Source: Liolophura sinensis
Taxonomy: Eukaryota; Mollusca; Polyplacophora; Chitonida; Chitonidae
DNA: 64,000 nucleotides
Assembly: GCF_032854445.1 (NCBI RefSeq)
Contig: NC_088300.1
Coordinates: 29,555,608 to 29,619,607 of the forward strand
Direction: 5' to 3'
The notes beneath the pieces are model-generated. The model saw only the letters and a program-made list of their open reading frames with translations. It was not told the DNA's origin and did no database searches. Positions 23,501 to 32,900 of this stretch are shown in pieces (the first letter of the stretch is position 1; each line of letters opens with the position of its first letter). Both the position numbers and the translations under genes were made by a program.

Positions 23501-26500
23501 TATTGTCATCAAGGCCCTACAAAGATTGACAACGTGTGTTGAGGGAACTCCAACTCCGTCCAACACAGGACTGACAGGATCCAAGCAAATGCCAAGGGCC
23601 GCTTGACCACGGCCCACTCCATGGATTGGCTGATTGGTAGGTCGATTGATTTTCTAATATAGTTTCATACATGCATAGAAGTGAAAATTATTCAGTGTAT
23701 TCAACTGAATAATCATTCATGTGACTTCTGCCTACATGACTTCTAAATGGCCGTGGGTTTTCTGCCCGTTTTTTTTTTTGCTTATCATAATGCTGGTCGC
23801 CGTCGTATAAGTCAAATATTCTCGAGATCGGCGTAAAACACCAATCAAATAAATAAATAAATAAATTCATTTTCATCTTACCTGACGGAAAAACGTCAAA
23901 TGGAGCGTTGATGGGTGATATCAGGCTGTACGTGACTTTGTCTCCTTCTGGGTCTGTAGACAACAGATTGTATATAACGTAGGTGGGTAAGGTGTCCTCC
24001 GGCAGGTACACCAAGCCTGGCAAATTATCAAACGTGGGCTTCTCATTGACGTCAATGACGTTCACCGTTAGCGTCTCCGTAGCCGTCAGATTGCCGTCGT
24101 CCACGGTGACATCGAGGACGTACTGGGAGATGTTCTCGTAGTCAAACCTCGGGTTAGGAGGTGAACTAATTTCTCCAGTAACTGAAAAAGATGAGACGGC
24201 TTGGGGGAAATTGGCAGAATGAATGTTTGAAATTGTGACATTCCCACAGTAAAAAATGGTCCTGTTCCACAAAGCATATTAAACACCTTGTTGCTATTGT
24301 ATAGTTACAATCAACTTAACATGCTTCACACAAGTTGTCGCTATTGTGGTTACTATAAACTTACACTACGATGTCTTTGTGAAATGGGGCCTGTCGATAT
24401 CAAATTCACAACACATTGTTTTCATTGACTTTGTTTCAAATTCCGATAAGATCAGTTTTCAATTTGATACGATACTGTCGTGACAGAGTTATGATTTATA
24501 AACAAATTCAAACATGATGAAATATATATAATGGTACCACACATAAAATACGTAAGATATAGTTTAATGGTTTAAACATTGAAGCGTAGCCGCTTTCAAA
24601 ACACGTGTGATCAAGAAACTGTAGCAATTCTGAATTCCTGAGCAGAGCTCTTGAAACGAATTTTTGCAAAAAAAGAGCCAAAGATTGTTCAGAGAAGACG
24701 AGAGTATTCTGCTCAGTGCACAGTAATATTTCATCGTGTTTGTCACAATAACGCCAGTTTATAAGCGGAAAGCACAAAGTTCACATGACCTGAGCTTACC
24801 ACTGTCGATGATGAACGGTCCGCCAGGTGGAGATGAGACCATTGTGTATATAAAGGGAGACCCATCAGGATGCCTCGCTGTTGCTTCCATGGTCTTAAAT
24901 GGACTCGTCCGATTTTCGAAAATATCGATTGTCTTCGGCAAGAAGTTAAAGTTTGGAGCTGAGTTTATAGAAAGGAAAAAATACAGGCTAGTGTTTGGAA
25001 TGACATTACCTTATTTAATGATGTTGTTGAGAAATTCCTGTGCTTATGCATTTATTCGATAACGAATTAAGGCGTATGTTTCTTATCCACTACTTCTGTT
25101 TTTGTTTTTTTTTTTGGCAATTGTTACCAGATTATCACAGTGAATTTTATAGGAAACATCCGCCAAAGCGCACAAGACAATTCAATTCACAATTAAGGTT
25201 GGGATTTATATATATTAGTTAACTCTTGGCTACACATCACAACAAAACAAGAATTCTGACATAGAGGATATTGCACAGTGAAGGTTGAATACCATTATTA
25301 TTGTTCGAGTGAAAAGTTCGAAAGCGAAGTGGACTGGCGCATTAAACCAACCTTCATTGTGCAATATTCTATTCTATCCTGACATTTTCTCTACATGTAT
25401 ATAAATGCGTATCAGTTTATCCGTTGCATCCGTGAAAAAAAATAAGCAATGTGCCATCTTCGTCGTATTTCTGATTCTATTCATACACGCTACAAGTTTG
25501 TTCACGTCCGCGCTCACAAAACCCTTTTACAGTTTTAAACGCTGTCTGTAAGTAATTATACATTCTACAAAGGTGCTTAATGCTAATGCAATATAGGTAT
25601 TTACGTAAATTAAGCACATGAAGAATTTCGATCTCTCTTTTTGGCGAACTACTAGTATATATTGCGCGGAAGTGCACGGCCGTGGGTCATGGGTCAAGGT
25701 CGCCAGCAGTGTTATAACAAAATGTAATAAAGTGATATTTAACCAGTGAAGATATCATTTTTATCAGTGAAGGAAATACTGGGATTTCACTGATGTATAA
25801 ATAATAAACTAATATAGCTAACTGCTTTTTGCCGTTAGAACAATACAATTCATAATTCAGGGTAGGATCCTATATATATTATAACTGCATCTTCATGTAC
25901 ATAAAACAAGTTAAAAGTGACTGGCATTGGACGAAACGGGAAAACAGAATAGATGAATGTCCACTGAAAAGTCGGTCAGTGCAAAAGGCTACAGTGTTGA
26001 GAGTAAAACGGGAATGGGGACGACAGTGTGAAAGAATACACAATGGTCACACGTAACCAATAAAATCGAGCCCCTTTTTCAGGTTACCTTTGTTTCTAAC
26101 TGTTTATACTCCTCCATGGCTTACGCTGAATTACAAGTAGGTAAAGAAAAATGAATGGTGTTAATTACAAGGGAACATTGTACACGGGAACCCGGAGACT
26201 TTTCGTCCGCCAGACACATTTGGTAAATAAATTAATATAACCCTATAAAAGAAGCTTCAAATGATATTCGTCTGTAATGTCATAGTTTTTCAGCATGTGT
26301 TCACAAACCATTACGTAACAGTAAGTGCACGTATCACCATGTCAGCCAGAGCTGAACACGTTTCCCATCATTATAAGCAGCTGTCTCTAAATTGTCTTAA
26401 ACAGAAAGAAATGCTTCATTTTGAAAAAAAAGCTAAAGAAATACAAAGATTTACTAAGTGTCTATTTGTAAACACCTACGTCCGACGCCCGTGACAACCC

Positions 26501-26585
26501 ATATCGTCACTGTCATAACAAGTGTTGTATACGTAACACATCGGGTCCATTCCACAACGACTGTTCTACCGTCTTGCGTCCCCAT
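11169..26585 (-). CDS. Cadherin-repeat single-pass membrane protein, tandem copy A (14 exons)
   Basis: Exons in transcript order: 26480-26585, 24800-24958, 23882-24181, 23073-23378, 22444-22743, 21325-21539, 21044-21140, 19776-19966, 18575-18764, 17452-17940, 15790-15949, 14871-15047, 13425-13766, 11169-11595. Joined they give 3459 nt, 1152 residues and a stop. Residues 1-35 form a signal sequence or anchor. About seven to eight cadherin repeats follow, marked by DVNEKP, DVNEPP, NVNEAP, EVNDHAPVF and DENDNRPVF linkers and by (N)PxFDYE motifs. Residues about 838-910 look like a small alpha/beta membrane-adjacent domain (compare SEA or the MAD of CDH23/PCDH15; inference). The membrane helix is at about 981-1004 and a 148-residue tail carries KWWKLQPK. 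Cadherin repeats bind calcium and mediate extracellular adhesion; no catenin-binding motif is seen. All 13 intron phases equal those of copy B. I cannot name an orthologue. Confidence 0.87.
11660..11906 (+). mobile_element. SINE family 1 (gene A last intron)
   Basis: Full tRNA-like head (GTGGCTCAGTTGCTTAG; AGTTCAAGTCC) and tail. It is followed by the same 100 bp that follows the 10520 copy, so it is not an independent insertion at its 3' side. Confidence 0.85.
11907..12010 (+). repeat. Direct-repeat flank, right copy
   Basis: The same unique-looking 100 bp follows a SINE here as at 10783. The terminal exon of gene A lies between the two. Confidence 0.85.
13425..13766 (-). CDS. Gene A exon 13: membrane-proximal region and transmembrane helix
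   Basis: AG acceptor, donor GTACGT, 342 bp. It encodes [10 protein letters not shown], a CECC cluster, NWWLETTEG, the helix GILSTIAAGLALAALSWL and the SRC stop-transfer. The last strand of the membrane-adjacent domain is at its start. Confidence 0.9.
13740..14125 (-). repeat. 77-bp tandem array derived from the 5' edge of gene A exon 13
   Basis: Five units of 77 bp: ACGTAAACC recurs at 13740, 13817, 13894 and 13971, with GCGTAAACC at 14048. Unit 1 is the exon's own 5' end plus its acceptor region; the rest are upstream copies containing the GAACAAGTGAAGTATTGG-like exon start. Confidence 0.85.
14150..14537 (+). mobile_element. MITE family 2, near-complete copy in gene A intron 12
   Basis: About 388 bp. 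Left end CATACTCCTTACAGCGCATT, right end GCGCATGCGCTGTAAGGAGT; about 55-bp inverted termini also containing TCACTACGTTC. No ORF. Confidence 0.75.
14871..15047 (-). CDS. Gene A exon 12: membrane-adjacent domain, first part
   Basis: CAG acceptor, GTAAGA donor. It encodes AVGVRIDTYVCEESLVKM, then SFFDASGKAQF and GFVARVGEV. The strand-helix-strand pattern suggests a small ferredoxin-like or SEA-like domain (inference). Copy B has a 180-bp counterpart. Confidence 0.86.
15790..15949 (-). CDS. Gene A exon 11: last cadherin-like repeat
   Basis: CAG acceptor, donor GTACGG (phase 2), 160 bp as in copy B. It encodes ILEYSILGISHEFEIG and ends in GFPPEVS. The donor was chosen by homology to copy B, which uses GTACGT at the same place. 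Confidence 0.83.
16679..16830 (-). mobile_element. SINE family 1 with internal deletion
   Basis: TTATTTATTTGGTGTTTTAC through GAAACCCACGACCATCC, then directly TTACGCTGCGCTAGCGCGCT: about 100 bp of the middle is missing. Confidence 0.8.
16885..17045 (+). repeat. Dispersed repeat family 4, copy 1
   Basis: TGTATTTTCTTTGCAATTAT, CAACATCAATTCCTAGAGCT and GTGATTTTACAG align with copies at 19375 and 45640. Confidence 0.5.
17068..17306 (+). mobile_element. SINE family 1
   Basis: Starts inside the tRNA-like head, where CGTAATGACCCAG occurs twice in a row, and runs to AACACCAATCAAATAAATAA. Confidence 0.82.
17452..17940 (-). CDS. Gene A exon 10: cadherin repeats 6-8, most canonical part
   Basis: CAG acceptor, GTAAGT donor, 489 bp. 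It encodes EVNDHAPVFSP, LDRED, ASDRGSPP and DENDNRPVF: a full set of classical cadherin calcium-binding motifs in repeat 7. It is the clearest family evidence in gene A. Confidence 0.95.
18575..18764 (-). CDS. Gene A exon 9: cadherin repeat 6 with a cysteine pair
   Basis: TAG acceptor and GTAACC donor. It encodes PVGYHLPWNCTAQDEDD and later NGCALVL. Both cysteines are also present in copy B (LSCAA, NGCQL), so an intradomain disulfide is likely. No start codon lies in the exon, so an ATG-based ORF scan misses it. Confidence 0.84.
19375..19622 (+). repeat. Dispersed repeat family 4, copy 2
   Basis: TTGGTATCGAAACCAGGCTT, TATAACATTATGAATTAGAA, CAACACATCAATGTGTAGAG and GAGAGCTGAGTATAGTCGAC. Confidence 0.6.
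19776..19966 (-). CDS. Gene A exon 8: cadherin repeats 5-6
   Basis: CAG acceptor, GTAATG donor, 191 bp as in copy B. It encodes GEVSVASNPNFDYE and the NVNEAP linker and ends EMNEEE in phase 0. Confidence 0.88.
19998..20208 (-). mobile_element. MITE family 1, inverted copy in gene A intron
   Basis: Reads in the opposite sense: it starts with TCGACATCTAAAGCACTTTT and ends GGTGGTTGAAAAGGT then GAATTA. The reverse complement aligns block by block with copy 2. Confidence 0.65.
20568..20674 (-). repeat. GGGGAAAAGGGCC minisatellite, left inverted arm
   Basis: On the plus strand it reads CTTTTCCCCCATAGGCC and CATTGGCCCTTTTCCCCACT: the reverse complement of the right arm at 20781-20890. Confidence 0.8.
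20781..20890 (+). repeat. GGGGAAAAGGGCC minisatellite, right inverted arm
   Basis: Units of about 20 bp: GGGGAAAAGGGCCCATGG and GGGGAATGTGCCC. The two arms are separated by about 105 bp of AT-rich DNA. Confidence 0.8.
21044..21140 (-). CDS. Gene A exon 7: short exon, end of cadherin repeat 5 core
   Basis: CAG acceptor and GTATAC donor, 97 bp. It encodes VSGSDQDAGSSITY and PSDGNSKFTLDP. It is aligned by position and phase with the 94-bp copy B exon 7. Confidence 0.83.
21325..21539 (-). CDS. Gene A exon 6: cadherin repeats 4-5
   Basis: CAG acceptor, GTATTA donor, phase 1 in and phase 0 out. It encodes residues 391-462 with NPNFDFE and DVNEPP. The 215-bp length is shared with copy B. Confidence 0.88.
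21790..21852 (+). mobile_element. SINE family 2, 3' fragment
   Basis: CTATATGACATAAAAATTGT, AAGTACGACGTTAAGCCTCA and CACTCACTCACT. Confidence 0.65.
22444..22743 (-). CDS. Gene A exon 5: cadherin repeats 3-4
   Basis: TAG acceptor and GTATAC donor. It encodes residues 291-390, beginning GELVVHNPTGL. The linker is DITDVPEIW, a degenerate form of the calcium-binding DxNE motif; copy B is even more degenerate at this spot. Confidence 0.88.
23073..23378 (-). CDS. Gene A exon 4: cadherin repeats 2-3
   Basis: CAG acceptor and GTGACT donor, phase 1 at both ends. It encodes residues 189-290 with NPGLDYE and DVNEPP. Part of the open frame beyond the donor is intronic. Confidence 0.88.
23747..23868 (+). 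mobile_element. SINE family 1, 5'-truncated, next to gene A exon 3 donor
   Basis: GGCCGTGGGTTTTCTGCC through GTCGTATAAGTCAAATATTC to AATAAATAAATAAATAAA. It lies antisense to gene A and ends 12-14 bp from the exon 3 donor. Confidence 0.8.
23882..24181 (-). CDS. Gene A exon 3: cadherin repeats 1-2
   Basis: CAG acceptor and GTAAGA donor. It encodes residues 89-188 with NPRFDYE, the DVNEKP inter-repeat linker and DPEGDK. The length of 300 bp equals copy B. A SINE ends about 14 bp beyond the donor. Confidence 0.9.
24258..24396. mobile_element. Small MITE-like element in gene A intron 2
   Basis: Ends CCTGTTCCACAAAGCA and TCTTTGTGAAATGGGGCC are inverted. TTGT.GCTATTGT occurs twice inside. About 140 bp, no ORF. 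Confidence 0.45.
24800..24958 (-). CDS. Gene A exon 2: first half of cadherin repeat 1
   Basis: CAG acceptor, GTAAGC donor, phase 1 at both ends. It encodes about residues 36-88, starting PNFNFLPKT and including FENR and HPDGSPF. The length of 159 bp is identical to copy B exon 2. Confidence 0.85.
26480..26585 (-). CDS. Gene A exon 1: start codon and signal sequence
   Basis: ATG is at 26583-26585. The exon encodes 35 residues plus one base. A hydrophobic stretch lies at residues 16-34 (CVTYTTLVMTVTIWVV), after an unusually long 15-residue n-region. The donor GTAGGT gives phase 1, matching exon 2 and copy B. The peptide does not resemble copy B's signal, so it is the least certain exon; a different first exon is possible. 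Confidence 0.6.
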
Positions 26586-27204
26586 ATTATGTCTTCTGCC
26601 GGCATCTGAAAATAAAACTTTTGCCACGGCTGCTTTCGTTGTTTCTCATGAAAACATTCTTTCCAGCAGAAATAGCTTTATATGCATCAGTGAGTGACAT
26701 ATCTTTTAAATCTCGCAATGTTTCACCAACTGTGCAAGGACACTATGAGAGTTAATGTTGATCACGTGATCAGGAGAGACACGAGTATAGATAGGATTGG
26801 TTTCTGACTGGTCCAGTCCAATTACGAGTTCAATATCTCTCCGTTTAGCCAGGTTGTAAATTTCACTTCTTCATTTCACATGTTTGCCCGTCAGTAAAGA
26901 GTACACAGGGTCATAAATAAATTTCCATCAGATTAATATTTGTTTGGCAAGGCACTCGTGTATGTTAAGAGATTGATTGATAAATAAGAAAAGACGGTGT
27001 GGTGAGCCACGTACATGTACTACATAAATGTAACCGATGATTCCTTAGGTTGTTCGGCCAATAACTAAATAGGCCTACCCCACGATACGTCAAGGCTGTA
27101 ACATATCACTTATTAATATGCTCTATGTTGTTCTGTTCAACCGGGCATATACACAAACATAGGTGCATATATAGGCTTCTTTGATTAAAGGTTAATGTGT
27201 ATGA

Positions 27205-27530
27205 ATTTATTTATTTCGCCAGTGCTTTACACCGAACTTAACACTGTTTCACTTACGGGTACAGTTGGTTTGCACTTAACATAATAACATTTCACTTAGA
27301 AGTAAAATTGGTTAACTCAGAACACAATAATGTTTTATTTAAGAGTAAAGGTAGTTTACACTGAACATAATAACATTTCACATTTCAAGTATAAGTGGTT
27401 TACTCATGTAGAACACAACAATGTCTCACTTACGGCTAAATGATTTTTACACTGAATACAATAACGTTTCATTGACAAGTATGGGTGACTTTACGCCAAG
27501 CAAATTAATATTTCACTAGCAAAGAAAGGT
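27205..27530 (-). repeat. Tandem array of the SINE family 1 tail segment
   Basis: About seven degenerate units of 43-46 bp, each resembling GTTTTACGCCGTACTCAAGA followed by ATATTTCACTTATACG of the SINE tail. The array opens with ATTTATTTATTT, as a SINE tail does. Confidence 0.7.
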
Positions 27531-27689
27531 GCTTCGTCACTCTTGCAGCTTGTGGGGCTTTAGTCGCAATAAGAAGTTAACCACGCTCTTGTGGCCATTA
27601 GCACAGCTTAACGTTCGATGAACGCCATCAATATGTTGTACATATCTGTATGTCACGTGGGAAGGTTTGTCAGTAACTTGTCAATGGAC

Positions 27690-27774
27690 GATAGTTTATG
27701 CTGTGCATGTCCGGTCTTTCATCCACTTTCATCTTAGTGAAAATTTTTGACCATGGCGTTAACAAACAATAAAA

Positions 27775-27813
<39 letters not shown>

Positions 27814-27838
27814 ACAAATAAAATAAATGAATAAATAG
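27690..27838 (+). mobile_element. SINE family 1, degenerate, long AAAT tail
   Basis: A diverged 3' part followed by about 60 bp of (AAAT)n. The low-complexity ORF across it on the minus strand is an artefact. Confidence 0.5.
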
Positions 27839-28059
27839 TTGAAGGCGGTTACATCAAACACATTCCTATTTCACTCATAAGAAGGCAGGCGTATAAGCGA
27901 ATATAGACGAGAACATAGAAAGTAAAACCAGAGACGCGAATACTGCATGGTCCCGACTTTGACCATCAACCTATATGTCAGGATTTTTATGGCTGCTTTG
28001 GATAAGGTACCAGTGCTACTTGGCAATGGAACATTGGCGGCTTTAAGCCTGGAGATCAG

Positions 28060-28192
28060 TCAGGTAGCTGGTAAATGGCGGAGGTTTCTTCCTGGAGCTC
28101 CGGTTTTCTCCAATCATAAAGCCGATCTTCATCATTTGAATGGAAAATTCTTGAATACAATATTAAACACCAACAAATAAATAAATACGATG
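28060..28192 (+). mobile_element. SINE family 1, degenerate 3' half
   Basis: GGTTTTCTCCAATCATAAAG, ATTCTTGAATACAATATTAA and ACACCAACAAATAAATAAAT are recognisable family blocks. Confidence 0.55.
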
Positions 28193-29742
28193 ACAGTATA
28201 TAATGTTCAAAACGTTTCCGCGATGGTGGAGTGGTTTAGAGTGTCGACGGAAGATCGATGTTCAATTCCGAGTTTGGGTCAGAAGATCCACATCCTAAGA
28301 CTGAATTGAAATGGCAATCCAGGCATTTACTAGCTTGGAACTTCGTATCTAAGAGATTAAATCACGCAGAGGTAGGCCCTGCGTGAGTTTGTGATGTGTG
28401 ATGTCCTAATGATTTATTTACTTATTTAAACTACGGCGGCCAACATTATGCTGGGAGGAAACGGGAGGACAGCCGCGAGGACAGCATTATCATTTATCGT
28501 CGTTAAAGCCATTGCCATGTGACAAAAATGACTGTGTCAGCGGCTTTCAATTTCAATCAAGCAAACAAATGAATTACGACGTTTTTGGCAAATCAGGAAC
28601 TGTTCCTGACAAATGAAAGGCTAGCAAAATTGTCATAGCTTCACTATTTAATTTTATATATAAAAAGTACCTCACGAATAAATAACAGAATATTTGCATC
28701 AACAGACTGATAATACAAAGTGCAATGTACACGTGTCAGTTGTACTCTTAGCTCATCACATGATGATGTTCATTCAAAACAGTTCACCTGTATCTTGGTA
28801 GCAAGACAATGTAAAGAATGTTCACGTCAGTTACTACAAGCTCATGGTTTCATTGTGTTTCTGCAGACCATTTCATTCCTTCTTTGTCGTAGTCGCAGAC
28901 GAAGGGAAAACATATCAGAGACTTGGTTGTTGTCTGGTATCAGAATTCAAGGCCTGTTTCTCCACCTGGTAATGGTCTACCGGTTACATCTGTAACAAAT
29001 ACGAGATTAGTATTAATAGTAAATACATTCATTCTAAAGTTATTATATGCATTTATACATACTTATTTTTTATATACATTATTTATATTCGCACACATAC
29101 TCTACGGGAACCGTAGAATGAGGGTGGTGGTGGCAGAGTGGTAAAGTTGCTTGTCTTGCAATTGCTAGGGCGAATAAGTAGTAATTCAAGTAATTCAATT
29201 CCAAGAGATTTCCACACCTGATGATGAGGTAAGTCAGTGAACAATTCTCCCCGTTTCTCCTGTTTCGACATCAACAACCAGAAATAACTACATATTGGAA
29301 TAACACAATTTCCCGTTTTTGCGTTGCACTTTTAGGTTTCGCTTCGTACCGCCCATTTGGGTTTTCCTTTCAACTTTCCGGTTTTTGACCCACGAACTTA
29401 TATGGGTTTTCCACCTTTGCACTTTCTGGTTGTGCCTTTTGGGCCTCATATTTATAAGGTGGAAAATACGAAAACGAAAGGCCGAATCCGTGTACAATGT
29501 GCTGATTGTTCGAAGAGCATGAATAGAAGTTTCAAACTACCAATATACCATTTAGCTCTGTCATCTCTACTTTGATACAGGCCACACCGCAATACCTCTG
29601 TTAGCGTATACAAGTACATCATGTGTTTCAAATGACCAATACGCCAGTCAGGAATGCCGTCTCTACTGTCATATATGCCATATCCCAATACGCCTCTTTA
29701 TACGCATGTACATGTACTTACTTCGGCTGGGTCGAGAAACCT

Positions 29743-29941
29743 TTAGGTTAACACCACTAGAAGAAAAGGGACGCTCTGCAGGACCTTTGTATTTTTTTCT
29801 TCTAACGCTGAAGAGCTCTCAAAAGCGGCTTTCGGTTTCAGTTTCCACCAGTTCTGGTCGTCCTTGTAAGGTGGTAGCTTAGTGTGCTTGATGCCAGTTG
29901 TTGTACGAGGGGATACCCGACTCTGACGCCAGTTCTCAAAG
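29743..29941 (-). CDS. Gene B exon 14: cytoplasmic tail and stop
   Basis: GAG acceptor, phase 2. It encodes 65 residues with [30 protein letters not shown] and ALEEK and stops TAA at 29743-29745. There is no internal methionine, so it is absent from an ATG-based scan. It was found by matching the WWKL motif of copy A. Confidence 0.8.
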
Positions 29942-32900
29942 CTCAGACAGAAGGAACATACGGCATATTATACATTATTTTTCTAAGTAGAGAAAAACAC
30001 AAGTATTTGGGGATTGGGAGCTTCTCCAACATGAAAATGTTGGAGAAGCTTGTTTAACGAGTCCTATACAGCCGTTTTCCTCATGGAATTACAACACTCT
30101 AGGAATCCATATTAAGGCCCTCACAAGAGGGATGAAATCCATATGAATTTGGAACAGGTCCACTGCAAAGACATTACCACAACTCATCAACATTCGGAGA
30201 GCACCTTTCTGTTCAAGCAATGACACTGCGTCATTCGGATGATGCCATGGGACCGTTCAACGAAGCAGTCCTAACTTGGGCCTGGTGTAATGTCTATCAT
30301 AACACAATAACGAAGATAAACATCAAAATATTAAATGCTAAAACCAGCTCAAATCAAGTTTAGGTAGGGAGTAAAATTTTGAGGGAGCCGCAAAATTCGA
30401 AATCTCGCATTCTCGTCCTAATATCGACCGAAACCCCAACGACATCGTTCAAATATCACTTGACGGAAGATTGTAAAAGACAAAATCGTCGAATCCGGCT
30501 TACATTAAAATATAGACTATTACTTACATATTGCAGCGACTCACAGCCAGCATTGCCAGGTAGGACAACGCCGCCAGGGCCAGTACTCCCCCGATTGTAG
30601 CCAGTATACCCAGTGTCACCCGCCCCCCATCCGTGTCCAGCCACCAGTTTACCTTCTCTATCTCACATTCATGGGCAATGTCCGTGACTGGGAAACTCAC
30701 AAACGAGCCAGTCATGAATCGCAGGTTAGGTTGGCCATCTTGGCCCGTGTTGGTTGAGTGCAAAATCTCTGTCACTGGTACGAAGAATTTGTCCTCCGAG
30801 AGAGAGGTGAGATCCTCTGTCCGATTGCTTCTCAAGAAGTAGACCAAGACTTCACTCGTGCCTCTGAGAACGAGAATTAATAGCGGGGTAAGTGAAATGT
30901 GAGCAATCTGATAGAAGGTATTCACGGATTGGATATATGCTGGTTGGTTCGTCATATGCATTTATGTCGTGGACTTTGAATGCTGGAAACAGCACCAGCG
31001 GTTTGATAATTCTCTTCTAGATTTTGATATCATATAGTGTCCGCAGATTTTGCTGATTTGCCCCGTAAAATTGTTCTTCTGAAGATTAAACAGATTTACG
31101 TCACAAATATGTTCTGAGCTACTGGAAATTTGGTAGGCTTTCTGGCTGAAAATGCCATGCTGCTGGAGATTTCACAGATTTACCTCATGAAAATGCCATG
31201 CCGCTGCAGATTTGACAGATTTACCTCATGAAAATGCCTCATGAAAATGCCATGGCGCTGCAGAATTGACAGATTTATCTCATGAAAATGTAATGCTGCT
31301 GTAGATTTTACAGATTTTGCTCAAGAAAATGCCATTCTGCAGATTTGACAGATTTACCTCTTGAAAATGTCCTGCTGCAGGGATGATACATTTTCTTGAT
31401 GAAAATGCCCTTATGAAGATTTGACAAATTTACCTCTTGAAAATGCCCTAGAGCAAATCTGACAGATTTAACAAGCACTTTCACGGTCGTTGTTAGCTTT
31501 TGAGCTTTCAAACTTTAGTTATGTTTGTTATATATGACATGTACAAAATAATGGTCTTGGTATTTATCTTACGCCTTCTCTCCAACTCGAACTCTCTCAA
31601 TTTTGGCAACAAAACCAGAAAACACCTCATCCTTCAATGCTCGAACAAATCTGGACTTGCCAACATCATCAAAGAACGACATTGCTTGGTTGACCTTCAT
31701 CACCACAAGGGATTCCTTACAGGTGTACGTGTCTACCCGTATATGCACGGCTCTAGAAGGAAAAGTAAACAGTGTTATAAACTGAAGTTAACCTTTATCC
31801 CCACCAAGGATTCCTCACAAGTGTATGTATCCACCCGGATATTCACGGCTCTAGAGGGAAAAGTAAACTGTGTTATAAACAGAATGTGACATCCATCATC
31901 ACCAGGGATTCCTTACTGGTGTATATATCTACCCGAACATTAACGACTCTAGAGGGAAAAGTAAACTGTGTTATAAACAGAGTGTGACATCCATCACCAC
32001 CAGGGATTCCTTACTGGTGTATATATCTACCCGAACATTCACGACTCTAGAGGGAAAAGTAAACTGTGTTATTTACAGAATGTGACATCCATCACCACCA
32101 GGGATTCCTTACTGGTGTATATATCTACCCGAATATTCATGGCTCTAGAAGGAAAGGTAAACTGTGTTATAAACAGAATGTGACATCCATCTCCACCAGG
32201 GATTCCTTACTGGTGTATATATCTACCCGAACATTCACGACTCTAGAGGGAAAAGTAAACTGTGTTATAAACAGAATGTGACATCCATCACCACCAGGGA
32301 TTCCTTACTGGTGTATGTATCTACCCGAACATTCACGACTCTAGAGGGAAAAGTAAACTGTGTTATAAACAGAATGTGACATCCATCACCACCAGGTATT
32401 CCTTACCGGTGTATATATCTACCCGAACATTCACAGCTCTAGAAGGAAAAGTAATCAGTGCTGTGAACAGATGGACTCTCCTTGTTTTCTGGTATCAGTG
32501 ATACGAAATGGTGAATGCAGCAAAGAAATTTATTTATTGTATCAATTATTATCAAAATACATAAATTATTTATGTATCAAATGCCGTCTTGTCATTTAAT
32601 ACAGGTCTACCGTCAGTTCAAGTACAGATGACCATATTGCAAAACTGACGGATATGACGTCAAACTGATGAGTAGAATGTCATACGTACTTGGACGTCTG
32701 GGCGGGCGATCCGTTGTCTTCGACCACGGCTTGTAGAAGATACCGTGTCTTCACCGCCAGGCTGGACGCGGTGCGGATTTCTCCAGAATTTGGGTTCAGC
32801 TCAAATTCGTCTGATATCCCCAGTAGTTTGTATCGTAAACGCGTATTACCTGGAACAAACGAACGGTCAATATAATGTTAGTTGTATGACAAAGTATGCC

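Larger units (their letters stand above)
26586..29742. other. Spacer between genes B and A
   Basis: It should hold the gene A promoter and the gene B 3' flank. It contains the SINE-tail array, degenerate SINEs and a tRNA-like piece at 28223-28300 (GGTGGAGTGGTTTAGAG; GTTCAATTCCG), which I read as a SINE head, not as a tRNA gene. No TATA box or exon could be supported. Confidence 0.5.

Noticed and set aside
28223-28300. tRNA-like box A and box B pair
   Set aside because: No convincing acceptor stem or anticodon loop. It continues into a SINE-like body, so it is read as a SINE head.
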